From: Hyphococcus sp.
GTDB lineage: Bacteria > Pseudomonadota > Alphaproteobacteria > Caulobacterales > Parvularculaceae
Reading direction: 5' to 3'
DNA: 50,436 nucleotides
NCBI GenBank assembly: GCA_021604585.1
Contig: BQJG01000021.1
Location: 1-50,436 of the forward strand
Part shown: positions 26,850 through 35,659 of the stretch, one piece after another
Position numbering within the stretch: the stretch's first letter is position 1
Layout of the letters: each line of letters begins with the position of its first letter
The notes under the pieces: generated by a model
Told to the model about the DNA's origin: nothing
Database searches by the model: none
What the model saw: the letters and a program-made list of their open reading frames with translations, nothing else
Made by a program: the position numbers and the translations under genes

Positions 26850-28313
26850 ATGAAAAAATCCCGCAACGCTTTTACCGCCATTTTTGCTTCACTGGCCGCC
26901 GCCACTTCGGCGAATGCGCAACCAGCCCCGGCGCAGCATTTGCTCGACTCCGTGCGTGAAATCTCAGCCGTGCCCGGCATGAGCGCGGCTGTCTCGAAGA
27001 ATGGCGAAATCATTTGGTCGGGTCAGTCCGGCGTCGCCGAATTGGAAGCCGCCAAACCCGTAAATGCTGACACAAAATTTCGGACCGCGAGCGTGTCAAA
27101 ACTTTTCGCCGCGACATTAGCGCTGCAACTCGCCGAAGAAGGCAAGCTCGATCTCGATGCAGATATCCGCAATTATGTGCCCGACTGGCCTGACCATGAC
27201 GGCGCCGTGATCACCCTTCGCCAATTGGCGGCGCACACATCCGGCATGCCCCATTACGATGGCGGCGATCATTATGACGCATCAGTGCTATACGACACGC
27301 TGAACGATTCACTTTCGATCTACGCTCACAAATCACTGCTGTTCGCCCCCGGCGAAGGCTATTCATACAGCTCGTATGGCTATGCGCTCATGGGCGCTGC
27401 GGTGGAAAACGTAACAAAGGAATCGTTCGCCGACGTGTTGGACCGCTACGTCACCGGACGACTCTCACTGACTGAAACGTCGGCTGAAAATATTCATGCG
27501 CTTCCGCCCAACACTTCTCATCTGTTCATCCAAAGAGGCGGCGAAATTCCGCGCAACGACCAACACCACGTATTGGGCGCTACGGGGATCCTCACTACGC
27601 CGTCTGACCTTGTGGAGTTTGCTGACGCTTTTATGAGCGGGGCGCTTGTCAGGTCCGAAACTGTAGAAGATGCATTAACGCCAGCAACGCTCACTAATGG
27701 AAAGCTCGCCGGCGAGACGCGTTTCGCTGTTGGTTTCGGCTGGCGCGTCGGGAAAAACTGGGAGGGCGAGGATGTCGCACACCATGCGGGCATTACGCCG
27801 GGCGCTCGTTCCATTCTGACCTACAATCGTGACCGACACATCACTGCAGCACTTTTGTCCAACGCAATGTGGACGTCACGCATTGAAACAACTGGCGAGC
27901 TGATCGCAACGGCGGCGACAGAAATGGAAAGCCTCGCTGAGGCGCGATGTCCTGTTGGCGAGTGGGCATATGACGGCTCATTCGTCTCCAATCCGCAATA
28001 TGATCCGAAGGGTCTGCCAGCAAACGGCAGGCTCAGCATCCATAAGAACGGCGATCTTTGCACCGGCGCCTTTGATCCGCGTGGCGCGCTCGCTGACTGG
28101 ATGACGGAACTCAATGCAGGCGATTCCATTATGCGCGTAACCTTGGTCGCGAAGAGACCCACCGGACTCGTTTTCGCAGTTGCGACGCCATGGGGCGCAT
28201 TTCCGATGATCTGGCGCGCTGGCGATGAACATAAATTGAGCGGAGATATCGCCGGACGAGCGCTGACACTGCACATGTTTCCAACCCCTTCGGCTGCGCC
28301 GCCCCTTCCCTGA
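26850..28313 (+). CDS. Serine hydrolase, beta-lactamase family, exported
   Basis: 487 aa. Signal peptide MKKSRNAFTAIFASLAAATSANA. Penicillin-recognising fold: S81-V-S-K84, Y172-S-S174, and HHAG in place of the KTG/HxG motif. A C-terminal domain of about 120 residues (from CPVGEWAYDG) with beta-rich character is appended. It is the next gene after blaI-M56 on the same strand, beyond the terminator at 26773, and no CTAC-N4-GTAG palindrome was seen directly upstream. Whether BlaI controls it is uncertain. Beta-lactamase, esterase or peptidase activity are all possible. Confidence 0.87.
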   Translation: MKKSRNAFTAIFASLAAATSANAQPAPAQHLLDSVREISAVPGMSAAVSKNGEIIWSGQSGVAELEAAKPVNADTKFRTASVSKLFAATLALQLAEEGKLDLDADIRNYVPDWPDHDGAVITLRQLAAHTSGMPHYDGGDHYDASVLYDTLNDSLSIYAHKSLLFAPGEGYSYSSYGYALMGAAVENVTKESFADVLDRYVTGRLSLTETSAENIHALPPNTSHLFIQRGGEIPRNDQHHVLGATGILTTPSDLVEFADAFMSGALVRSETVEDALTPATLTNGKLAGETRFAVGFGWRVGKNWEGEDVAHHAGITPGARSILTYNRDRHITAALLSNAMWTSRIETTGELIATAATEMESLAEARCPVGEWAYDGSFVSNPQYDPKGLPANGRLSIHKNGDLCTGAFDPRGALADWMTELNAGDSIMRVTLVAKRPTGLVFAVATPWGAFPMIWRAGDEHKLSGDIAGRALTLHMFPTPSAAPPLP

Positions 28314-28365
28314 ACCGGCAAAACGCGGTTAGGCTCCCCGAAACTTGGCGGGGAAGGAATGGCTG

Positions 28366-29421
28366 ATGGCCGCTGCATCCGTAGAGAGTATGGCGCCTGG
28401 CGGGGCGCATGAGACCGATGTGATCATCATCGGCGCGGGGCCAGTAGGCCTGTTTGCGGTCTTCGAGTTGGGTCTGCTCGGCATCAAGACTCATGTCATC
28501 GACATTCTTGACAAACCTGGCGGTCAGTGCGCGGAGCTTTACCCCGAAAAGCCAATCCTCGACATACCGGCGATCAAATCCATCACTGGCGATCAGCTCA
28601 CGGCGCAATTGCTCGACCAGATCACACCGTTTGATCCGAAATTCCATCTCAATGAGATGGCGATTTCGCTCGATAAATCCGATAATGGAAAATGGCGCAT
28701 CGAAACCGATCTCGGCACATCCATAACGGCGCCGGTGATCTGCATTGCGGCGGGCGGCGGTTCTTTCCAGCCGAAAAAACCGCCCATCCCCGGCGTCGAT
28801 GATTATGAAGGAAAATCTGTTTATTACGCCGTGCGCAAGCGCGATGCGTTTGCCGGGAAAAACCTTGTGATCGCTGGCGGCGGCGATTCCGCGCTCGACT
28901 GGACATTGAACCTTGAGCCCATCGCCGCGAACGTCACGCTGGTTCACCGCCGACCGGACTTTCGCGCCGCGCCCGACAGCGTTGAAAAAATGCGCGACCT
29001 CGCTGATGCAGGTAAAATCAAATTTCATGTGGCGCAGATTAAAGGATTGAACGGTGCAAACGGGCAGATCTCATCAGTCGCTGTCGAGTCAGAAACGGAC
29101 GGCGCCTATGAAATCACTTGCGACACCATGCTCGCCTTTTACGGGCTCACCATGAAACTCGGCCCGATCGCAGATTTTGGTCTTGCCTTTACCGAAAACC
29201 GGATCGCCGTCGATACGGAGAAGTTTGAAACATCCGTGCCCGGCATATTTTGTATTGGCGACATGGCGCACTATCCCGGCAAGCTGAAGCTGATCCTGTC
29301 AGGGTTTCATGAATCGGCGCTGATGGCTCATGGCGCCTTTCACTATGTGTTCCCGGACAAGAAGCTGAAATTCCAGCACACCACTTCGTCAAAGGACTTG
29401 CAGGCCCAAATCAGTGGCTGA
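28366..29421 (+). CDS. Ferredoxin/flavodoxin--NADP+ reductase, thioredoxin-reductase-like (type 2 FNR)
   Basis: 351 aa from ATG 28366, with GGAAGGA upstream at about 7 bp. FAD-binding DVIIIGAGPVGLFAVFELGLLG near residue 20 and NADP-binding VIAGGGDSALDWTLNL near 170. CIGDMAHYPGKLKLILSGFHE near the C-terminus is the FAD-binding end. The CxxC redox pair of thioredoxin reductase is absent, and residues GGQCAELYPEKPILDIPA match type 2 ferredoxin-NADP reductases. Cytoplasmic; it supplies or receives electrons from ferredoxin. Confidence 0.9.
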   Translation: MAAASVESMAPGGAHETDVIIIGAGPVGLFAVFELGLLGIKTHVIDILDKPGGQCAELYPEKPILDIPAIKSITGDQLTAQLLDQITPFDPKFHLNEMAISLDKSDNGKWRIETDLGTSITAPVICIAAGGGSFQPKKPPIPGVDDYEGKSVYYAVRKRDAFAGKNLVIAGGGDSALDWTLNLEPIAANVTLVHRRPDFRAAPDSVEKMRDLADAGKIKFHVAQIKGLNGANGQISSVAVESETDGAYEITCDTMLAFYGLTMKLGPIADFGLAFTENRIAVDTEKFETSVPGIFCIGDMAHYPGKLKLILSGFHESALMAHGAFHYVFPDKKLKFQHTTSSKDLQAQISG

Positions 29422-29481
29422 TTGATGGCTAATTGTTGGGCATTGTCGCCCGAATGACACGCTCTATTTCGCAAGCGCAGC

Positions 29482-29637
29482 ATGACCTTTATGCGTGTCC
29501 AGACTATTGTTCCCGCGCGGGGAAGAGAGAAAAGCGCGGGAGACCGTCTCTACGCGGAAGCGCCGTCCCCGGAGGAAACGTCCACTGCGGAAACGCAAAT
29601 GGACGGCGCGGCGCCGGCAAGTCTGGTTAAAACCTGA
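29482..29637 (+). CDS. Possible small protein (51 aa), unrecognised
   Basis: ATG 29482 to TGA 29637. The protein begins MTFMRVQTIVPARG and continues with an acidic Pro/Glu/Thr/Ala-rich part (YAEAPSPEETSTAETQMDG), ending SLVKT. Codon choice (GC-rich third positions, GCG/GAA/ACG) resembles the neighbours. No convincing Shine-Dalgarno and no recognised family. The same DNA folds strongly (GTCCA...TGGAC, TGCG-GAAA-CGCA), so a structured RNA is the alternative reading. Confidence 0.35.
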   Translation: MTFMRVQTIVPARGREKSAGDRLYAEAPSPEETSTAETQMDGAAPASLVKT

Positions 29638-29648
29638 CAGCCGGCGCC
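29610..29648 (+). terminator. Long GC-rich hairpin at the end of the small ORF
   Basis: GGCGCCGGC ... GCCGGCGCC outer stem (9 bp) with an inner GTC/GAC and GGTT/AACC stem, followed by ACCCATTTTCTTAG. It could terminate the FNR or small-ORF transcript, or be part of a structured RNA. The T-tract is interrupted. Confidence 0.45.
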
Positions 29649-29669
29649 ACCCATTTTCTTAGATAAAGT

Positions 29670-29705
29670 TATTAGATAAAAAATGCGGAGCTAATACTCC
29701 GCATT
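29670..29705 (-). terminator. Rho-independent terminator of the VPLPA-CTERM gene
   Basis: Perfect 9-bp stem AATGCGGAG (29682-29690) / CTCCGCATT (29697-29705), loop 6 nt. On the minus strand it is followed by TTTTTTATCTAA, a proper U-tract. It begins 26 bp after the stop codon at 29732. Confidence 0.88.
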
Positions 29706-29731
29706 GTTTCCAGTCGAATTCTAAGGCTTAT

Positions 29732-30292
29732 CTATGCCTTGCGGCGACGCGCAAAAGCAAGACCGCCCAATCCCGCAATGAACAAAGGCAGCGCCGCAGG
29801 CAACGGCACGTCAGATACGGCGAGCGTCACAGATGCCGGCGGAGCAAGGTTACGCAATATTGATGTATCAGAGCAATCGGAATTGTTGCACAGTAAATCG
29901 CCGCCAAAAACGCCTGTAAGCGAAGCAACGAGGCCGTTGGCCAAATCGGAAAGCGATCCGTCAAGACCAAGATCAAACCAGCGCGCACCCGTTAAATCCA
30001 CTACCGACGTCGAAAGAAACGAAATGCGCGTATCGCCAGCGAAAGTGTCGTTGGTTGTAACAAAAGCCGCACCGCTAACATCCCCAGCAGGGGCGGAGAA
30101 GTTGATGTTCGAAAATTCCCCGGTCACAGGGTCATAATCGAACTGGCCGCTTCCCTCCAATGAACCGGATGGGTCGAGAAATTGGATAGTCAAGTTTAGT
30201 GTAACCGGCGCAGCGCTGGCAGACCCGAACAATACAAAAAGTGTGCTGAACAGCGCGGCAATGCCAGCGCGTGCAAAATTCTTCGTTTTCAT
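29732..30292 (-). CDS. VPLPA-CTERM sorting domain-containing secreted protein
   Basis: 186 aa from ATG 30292, with AAGGGG upstream. N-terminal signal peptide (MKTKNFARAGIAALFSTLFV...ASA), a beta-rich middle region with Asn/Asp/Ser (PSGSLEGSGQFDYDPVTGEFS), and a C-terminal tripartite sorting signal: VPLPAALP, a hydrophobic helix, then RRRKA. Such signals are processed by a dedicated exosortase (XrtD class), and proteins with them are usually exported to the surface or matrix. No exosortase gene is in this window. The cargo function is unknown. Confidence 0.88.
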   Translation of the reverse strand: MKTKNFARAGIAALFSTLFVLFGSASAAPVTLNLTIQFLDPSGSLEGSGQFDYDPVTGEFSNINFSAPAGDVSGAAFVTTNDTFAGDTRISFLSTSVVDLTGARWFDLGLDGSLSDLANGLVASLTGVFGGDLLCNNSDCSDTSILRNLAPPASVTLAVSDVPLPAALPLFIAGLGGLAFARRRKA

Positions 30293-30453
30293 GGAAGCCC
30301 CTTCGATGATCGATGCGTCTTGATGACTAACAGGCCGGTCCGCCGCAGTCACTCCCTCTAACGCCCATAAGCGCAATTTTCATGGCTGCTGTTCCTCGAG
30401 GCGTAATGCGCGACGATGGTTCTGCATGCTCAGGTTGCATTTTTTTAACACCC

Positions 30454-31668
30454 CTATTGGAAAGCTTGCAGTCCGGTCATGGCGCGCCCGAGAATCAGCG
30501 CGTGCACATCATGGGTGCCTTCATAGGTGTTGACGGTTTCCAGATTCATCGCATGACGCAGCACGTGATACTCATCCGAGATGCCGTTGCCGCCATGAAT
30601 GTCGCGGGCGACGCGCGCAATCTCCAGCGCCTTGCCGCAATTATTGCGTTTCATCATCGAGATCGCTTCAGGCACATAAGCGCCCGCATCGAGCAAGCGC
30701 CCAAGCTGCAGCGAGCCCTGTAACCCCAGCGCAATGTCGGTCTGCATGTCGGCGAGTTTCTTTTGCACCAATTGTGTGCCCGCGATGGGCTTGCCGAACA
30801 CGACGCGGTCCATGGCGTAATCGCGCGCCGCCATCCAGCAGAATTCGGCCGCGCCCATGGCGCCCCAGGAAATGCCGTAGCGCGCCTTGTTGAGACAGGA
30901 GAATGGACCGCGCAAACCGCGCACATTCGGCAGCAGCGCATCCTCGCCAACCACCGCATCTTCCAGCGCAATCTCGCCGGTGATCGACGCGCGCAGGGAA
31001 AGCTTGCCGTCGATTTTCGGCGTGGAGAACCCCTTGGTTCCGCGCTCGACGACGAAACCGCGAATCTCCGGTTTGCCCTCATCATTGGCGAGTTTCGCCC
31101 AGACAACCGCCAGATCGGCGATGGGCGAGTTGGTGATCCACATCTTCGATCCGTTAAGCTTGTAGCCGCCGGATACTTTCTCGGCTTTCGTGCGCATGGC
31201 CCCGGGATCGGAACCGCCATCGGATTCTGTCAGACCGAAGCAGCCGACCCATTCGCCGCTGGCGAGTTTGGGGAGATAATTTTTCTTTTGTTCTTCCGTA
31301 CCGAAGGCCTCAATTGGATACATGACCAGCGACGACTGCACCGACATGGCCGAGCGATAACCGCTATCGACACGCTCGACTTCGCGCGCGATCAGCCCGT
31401 ATGCCACATGACCCGCGCCGCCGCCGCCATACGCTTCGGCCACCGTCGCGCCGAGCAGTCCTTGCGCGCCAAGCTCGGTCATGATTTCGCGATCGAAGCG
31501 CTCCTCGCGATTGGCCATAATCACCCGCGGCATCAGCTTGTCCTGGGCATAGCCGCGGGCGGCGTCGCGGATCATCCGCTCTTCATCCGTGAGCTGGCTC
31601 TCCAAAAGCAGCGGATCCTGCCAGTCGAATTTCTGTTTATCGGTCATTTTGCCGCCTGCGTCCGCCAT
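30454..31668 (-). CDS. gcdH: Glutaryl-CoA dehydrogenase (acyl-CoA dehydrogenase family)
   Basis: 404 aa from ATG 31668, with AGGAG at 7 bp. FAD enzyme that oxidises and decarboxylates glutaryl-CoA to crotonyl-CoA in lysine/tryptophan breakdown. Features: FGLTESDGGSDPGAMRTKA (FAD/substrate loop), YKLNGSKMWITNSPIAD, and the catalytic Glu in NTYEGTHDVHALILGRAMTG near the C-terminus, which fits the GCDH subgroup better than short-chain acyl-CoA dehydrogenases. Cytoplasmic tetramer. Divergent from the lipoprotein amidohydrolase at 31835. Confidence 0.9.
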   Translation of the reverse strand: MADAGGKMTDKQKFDWQDPLLLESQLTDEERMIRDAARGYAQDKLMPRVIMANREERFDREIMTELGAQGLLGATVAEAYGGGGAGHVAYGLIAREVERVDSGYRSAMSVQSSLVMYPIEAFGTEEQKKNYLPKLASGEWVGCFGLTESDGGSDPGAMRTKAEKVSGGYKLNGSKMWITNSPIADLAVVWAKLANDEGKPEIRGFVVERGTKGFSTPKIDGKLSLRASITGEIALEDAVVGEDALLPNVRGLRGPFSCLNKARYGISWGAMGAAEFCWMAARDYAMDRVVFGKPIAGTQLVQKKLADMQTDIALGLQGSLQLGRLLDAGAYVPEAISMMKRNNCGKALEIARVARDIHGGNGISDEYHVLRHAMNLETVNTYEGTHDVHALILGRAMTGLQAFQ

Positions 31669-31834
31669 GAAAATCTCCTGAATTGGGCCCGTATGTAGCG
31701 CCGCGAGCTTGCGCCCGCAATCCGCAAACCGGCGCTGAATTGCGACAAAAGCCCCAGCCGGATTGCCAGTCTGGCTCGCCGCGCCGGTTTGTGGAATGGT
31801 GCGTTTCAGGGAAAAACCGGGGAATGAGGAAATA

Positions 31835-33895
31835 ATGACCGATCTGACCATTACGCGCCGCGTGGCCGTGGGCGCCTTCGTACTTTCTTTTGCCGCCGCC
31901 TGCTCGCCGAAGGGAACCGAACAGGCAGGCGCAGCGCCATCAACCGAAAACTATTCGGTGATCATCGCCGGCACGCCAGTCGGCCATCTGGATGTCGAAC
32001 GCACGGGCGATACGCTGAGCATCGACTATGAATTCAAAAACAATGGACGTGGTCCCGGGTATAAAGAAAGCCTGACGCTGGACGTCAACGGAACGCCGGT
32101 CGCCTGGTCAATCGCCGGCAACACCACTTTTGGCAATCAAGTCGAGGAAACTTATTCTCTAAAGGCTGGCAAAGCTGCGTGGTCGGACGCCGCCGGCAAG
32201 GGCGAAGCCTCCGTCAGCGAGCCAACGCTTTACATCAGCCAGTTCGGCAGCCCCTACGCCGCCTTCATTCAGGCAAATGCGCTTCTCAACGACGGCGACC
32301 AGACCATGCCCGCCCTGCCCGCCGGGTCACTGACCTTGAAAGAAATGGACACGCTATCGGTTGATGGCGAGGGCGGCCCAAAAATTGTCACCACCTATGC
32401 GATCTCCGGCGCCGATCTCGATCCGGATTATTTCATCCTCGACGCCGATAAAAAGTTCTTCGCCTATATCACGCCGCGCTTCATCACGATCCGCAAAGGC
32501 TATGAGGCCGACGAGCAGCGTTTACGCGATCTCGCCGCCGATTATGGCGCCGCTCGCTACGAAGACATTCAATCGCGTTACGCGCACAAATATGACAAGC
32601 AGGTGCGCATCAAAAATGTGCGCGTGTTCCAGCCGGAAACGCTCGACATGTCCGGCCCGGTTTCCGTGTTGGTCGAAGGTGACAAGATCGCCGCCATCGA
32701 AGCGGCCGACGCAAGCAAAGACGGCGAGGTGGTGATTGACGGCGCCGGCGGCTCGCTGATCCCCGGCCTTTACGACATGCACGCGCATATGGGCGATGAT
32801 GATGCGCTGATCAACGTCCTTGCTGGCATCACATCGGTTCGCGATATGGGCAATGAGATCAACGTGCTCGAACCGCTGCGCGCGAAAATCGAAAGCGGCG
32901 CGCTTGCCGGACCGCGCATCTCCATGAGCGGCTTCATCGAAGGCAAGAGCGAGACCAACAATTCAACCGGCGAACTGGCGACGACTGAACAGGAAGCCGT
33001 CGATCTGGTGAATATGTACGCCGATCGCGGCGGCTATCACCAGATCAAAATCTACAGCTCGATCAAGGGCGAATGGGTTCCGGCCATGGCGCAAGCGGCG
33101 CATGCGCGCGGCATGCGCGTCGCCGGTCACATCCCGGCCTTCTCAACGGTCGATCAGATGATTGAAGCCGGCTATGATGAAGTCACTCATATCAATCAGG
33201 TGATGCTGAGCTGGGTCCTGGGTCCGGAAGACGACACGCGCACGCTGGCGCGTATCACCGGCATGGCGAAGTTTGCCGATCTCGATCTGAATAGCGAGAA
33301 AGTCCAGAAAACCATCAACCTGATGGTCGAGCGCGGCATCGTCGCTGATCCGACAACGGTCATCCATGAATTCGGCTTGCTTGGACGCAATGGCGAAACC
33401 CGCGCCGGGATGGTTGACTATATCGATCATATGCCGGTCGCCGTGCAGCGCAACGCGAAGGTCGCACTGCTCAACGTCGCCGACGACGCCGAAGACGCCG
33501 CCTATCGCGCCGCCTTCGACAAAATCATTGAAACGCTGACTATGATGCATGGTCGCGGGATTTTCCTCGTGCCCGGCACCGATATGGGCGGCGCCTTTGA
33601 ACTTCACCGCGAGGTCGAGCTGTTCCAGCGTTTCGGCTTCACGCCTGCGCAAGCGTTGCGGCGCGCGAGCTATGACATGGCCGACTATCTCGGCTTTGAT
33701 GATCGCGGCGCGATTGAGCCGGGCAAGCTCGCGGACTTCTTCCTCGTCCCCGGCGATCCGACAGCCGACATCAAGGCGATCAAATCCATCGCCATGGTCT
33801 CACGCGGCGGCACGGTCTATTTCCCGAGCGAGATCTATCCGGAATTCGGGATTACACCGTTCACGGATGTTCCGGCGGTGAGCGGAAGCAACTAA
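31835..33895 (+). CDS. Lipoprotein amidohydrolase with N-terminal beta-rich domain
   Basis: 686 aa from ATG 31835, with GAGGAA upstream. N-terminus MTDLTITRRVAVGAFVLSFAAAC: a twin-arginine-like start and a lipobox (AAAC), so a lipid-anchored periplasmic protein is likely. Residues about 35-270 form an unrecognised beta-rich domain. The amidohydrolase barrel begins near 280: LYDMHAHMGDDDA (HxH), a Lys in QIKIYSS, RVAGHIPAFS, VTHINQVML and PGTDMGGAF (metal Asp). The C-terminal segment IEPGKLADFFLVPGDPT is typical. Substrate unknown; peptide- or amide-type compounds likely. Confidence 0.85.
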   Translation: MTDLTITRRVAVGAFVLSFAAACSPKGTEQAGAAPSTENYSVIIAGTPVGHLDVERTGDTLSIDYEFKNNGRGPGYKESLTLDVNGTPVAWSIAGNTTFGNQVEETYSLKAGKAAWSDAAGKGEASVSEPTLYISQFGSPYAAFIQANALLNDGDQTMPALPAGSLTLKEMDTLSVDGEGGPKIVTTYAISGADLDPDYFILDADKKFFAYITPRFITIRKGYEADEQRLRDLAADYGAARYEDIQSRYAHKYDKQVRIKNVRVFQPETLDMSGPVSVLVEGDKIAAIEAADASKDGEVVIDGAGGSLIPGLYDMHAHMGDDDALINVLAGITSVRDMGNEINVLEPLRAKIESGALAGPRISMSGFIEGKSETNNSTGELATTEQEAVDLVNMYADRGGYHQIKIYSSIKGEWVPAMAQAAHARGMRVAGHIPAFSTVDQMIEAGYDEVTHINQVMLSWVLGPEDDTRTLARITGMAKFADLDLNSEKVQKTINLMVERGIVADPTTVIHEFGLLGRNGETRAGMVDYIDHMPVAVQRNAKVALLNVADDAEDAAYRAAFDKIIETLTMMHGRGIFLVPGTDMGGAFELHREVELFQRFGFTPAQALRRASYDMADYLGFDDRGAIEPGKLADFFLVPGDPTADIKAIKSIAMVSRGGTVYFPSEIYPEFGITPFTDVPAVSGSN

Positions 33896-33942
33896 GCCAC
33901 AACACATAAGCGTGCGCTTCGTTGTTTTCATGAAAGAGTGTG

Positions 33943-34398
33943 ATGACTGAGTTGTATGCGTATCGGGGTCTCGGCCCGGCGCTCGACATTCATTGCCCCA
34001 AGTGCGGCGGTGAAGCTCGCTTTGAAAGCGATGGCGGCGTGCAGCTTCCGGTTCTGCACGCTGACCCGCATGACAAAAACCGCCCGCCGGTAAAATCATG
34101 GGCTGGAAAGTATGTTTGCAACGCCTGCGCTGCGACAGGCGCCCATGATCTGAGTTGGCCCGGCGACGCTTACTATCAGGTTGACTATCGCGGCGAGACT
34201 TTGTCGGCGCATACGCGCAAAATGATGGAAGACATAAGAGACTATATCGCCGCTAGCGCCGATCGTCACGCCACGCGCAAATCAAGCGCTTACTTCGTCA
34301 AGCTCGTACTGATTCCAAAAGAATTTCTGAGCGCAAAAGCGCGCGCTCCGATCCTGAAGAAGATCGACGCGTTGCTTGAGCGGTCAATGAAAAACTAG
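33943..34398 (+). CDS. Unrecognised zinc-ribbon-containing protein
   Basis: 151 aa from ATG 33943; a GTG one codon earlier is possible. Two CxxC pairs, C18-x2-C21 (HCPKCGG) and C59-x2-C62 (VCNACAA), form a probable four-cysteine zinc ribbon in the first 65 residues. The rest is mainly helical with many Lys/Arg (RKMMEDIRDYIAASADRH; KARAPILKKIDALLERSMKN). No signal peptide. Its stop overlaps the stop of the convergent thiolase gene in CTAG. Function unknown. Confidence 0.75.
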   Translation: MTELYAYRGLGPALDIHCPKCGGEARFESDGGVQLPVLHADPHDKNRPPVKSWAGKYVCNACAATGAHDLSWPGDAYYQVDYRGETLSAHTRKMMEDIRDYIAASADRHATRKSSAYFVKLVLIPKEFLSAKARAPILKKIDALLERSMKN

Positions 34399-35582
34399 AC
34401 CAACTCCACCGCAACGCTGGTCGCTTCGCCGCCGCCGATGCACAAGCTTGCGACGCCTTTTTTCCCGCCTGTCTGTTGCAAAGCGTTAATCAGCGTCACG
34501 ATGATGCGCGCGCCGGAGGCGCCAATCGGGTGACCGAGCGCAATGCCGCCGCCGTGAATGTTGATTTTCTCGGCAGGGATTTTGTGCTCGCGCATCACCG
34601 CCATCGGCACCACTGCGAACGCTTCGTTGACTTCATAAAGATCAACGTCAGACGCGGACCAGCCGACTTTTTCGAGCAGCTTCTTGATGGAAGCGACCGG
34701 CGCCGTGGTGAACCATTCCGGCTCTTGTGCATGGGTCGCATGGCCGACGATTTTTGCGATGGGTTTCGCGCCGCGCTTTTGCGCTTCCGACTGGCGCATC
34801 ACGACCAGCGCCGCTGCGCCGTCGGAAATCGCCGAAGACGATCCGGCTGTCACGGTGCCGTCTTTTTCAAACGCCGCGCTCAGCGACGGAATTTTCGACG
34901 AGTCCACAAGGCCCGGCTTTTCGTCGTCCGAAACCGTCACTGTTCCCTTGCGACCCGCAATCTCAACAGAAACAATTTCATCCTTGAACTTGCCGGTCTT
35001 GATCGCGTCCTGCGCGCGGGTCACGGAACGCATGGAATACTCGTCCTGCTCCTCGCGGGAGAATTGCCATTCGCGCGCGCATTTTTCGGCGAAAACGCCC
35101 ATGGCCGTGTGATTTGAATAAGGATCTTCGAGACCGTCATACGCCATGTGATCGAACACCTGGCCATTGCCGAACTTGATGCCGGTGCGGCCCGTGGGGA
35201 GAAGGTGCGGCGCGCCTGTCATCGACTCCATGCCGCCGGCGACGACCACTTCAACAGAGCCCGCAAGAATTGCGTCATGGGCCATCATCACCGTCTTCAT
35301 GCCGGAGCCGCAGACCTTGTTGACCGTCACGCATCCGGCTGACTTCGGAATGCCTGCGCCAATCGCCGCCTGCCGCGCCGGCGCCTGTCCGAGACCGGCC
35401 GGCAAAACACAACCCATAAGGACTTCATCAACGTCGTCAGCCTTTACTGCGCCGCGCTCCAGCGCCGCCTTGATCGCAGTCGAGCCAAGCACAGTTGAGG
35501 GCACGCCAGCGTAAGCGCCAAGAAAATTACCGATGGGCGTGCGCGCCATACCGGCGATGACGATGGGATCGGATGCGGTCAT
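34395..35582 (-). CDS. Acetyl-CoA C-acetyltransferase (thiolase)
   Basis: 395 aa from ATG 35582, preceded by GAGGAG at 7 bp. Joins two acetyl-CoA, or cleaves acetoacetyl-CoA. Active-site Cys91 in NKVCGSGMK, His in GGGIALGHPIGASGARI, and the second Cys in SLCIGGGEATSV. Length and motifs fit the biosynthetic/AtoB-PhaA type. It follows the amino acid dehydrogenase and ABM genes on the same strand (77 bp gap), consistent with breakdown of ketogenic amino acids. A PHA-synthesis role is also possible. Confidence 0.92.
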   Translation of the reverse strand: MTASDPIVIAGMARTPIGNFLGAYAGVPSTVLGSTAIKAALERGAVKADDVDEVLMGCVLPAGLGQAPARQAAIGAGIPKSAGCVTVNKVCGSGMKTVMMAHDAILAGSVEVVVAGGMESMTGAPHLLPTGRTGIKFGNGQVFDHMAYDGLEDPYSNHTAMGVFAEKCAREWQFSREEQDEYSMRSVTRAQDAIKTGKFKDEIVSVEIAGRKGTVTVSDDEKPGLVDSSKIPSLSAAFEKDGTVTAGSSSAISDGAAALVVMRQSEAQKRGAKPIAKIVGHATHAQEPEWFTTAPVASIKKLLEKVGWSASDVDLYEVNEAFAVVPMAVMREHKIPAEKINIHGGGIALGHPIGASGARIIVTLINALQQTGGKKGVASLCIGGGEATSVAVELV

Positions 35583-35659
35583 GGGAAGTCTCCTCAATTT
35601 CTAGCCGGAAAATGGGCCCGCCACGCGGCGGTTGCAACAGTCTCGTTCAGCGCCAGCGG

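Larger units (their letters stand above)
29422..29731. other. 310-bp convergent gap with small ORF, strong hairpins and a terminator
   Basis: Lies between the FNR-like gene (+) and the VPLPA-CTERM gene (-). It holds the 51-codon ORF at 29482-29637, a long hairpin at 29610-29648, and the minus-strand terminator at 29670-29705. See separate entries. Confidence 0.7.

Noticed and set aside
28129..29028. 299-codon minus-strand frame opposite the FNR-like gene
   Set aside because: Shadow of a clear flavoprotein gene; Arg/His-rich with no motif.
29560..29600. GGAGGAAACGTCC resembling the RNase P RNA signature GAGGAAAGTCC
   Set aside because: One inserted base and none of the other conserved RNase P regions are present in the 310-bp gap.
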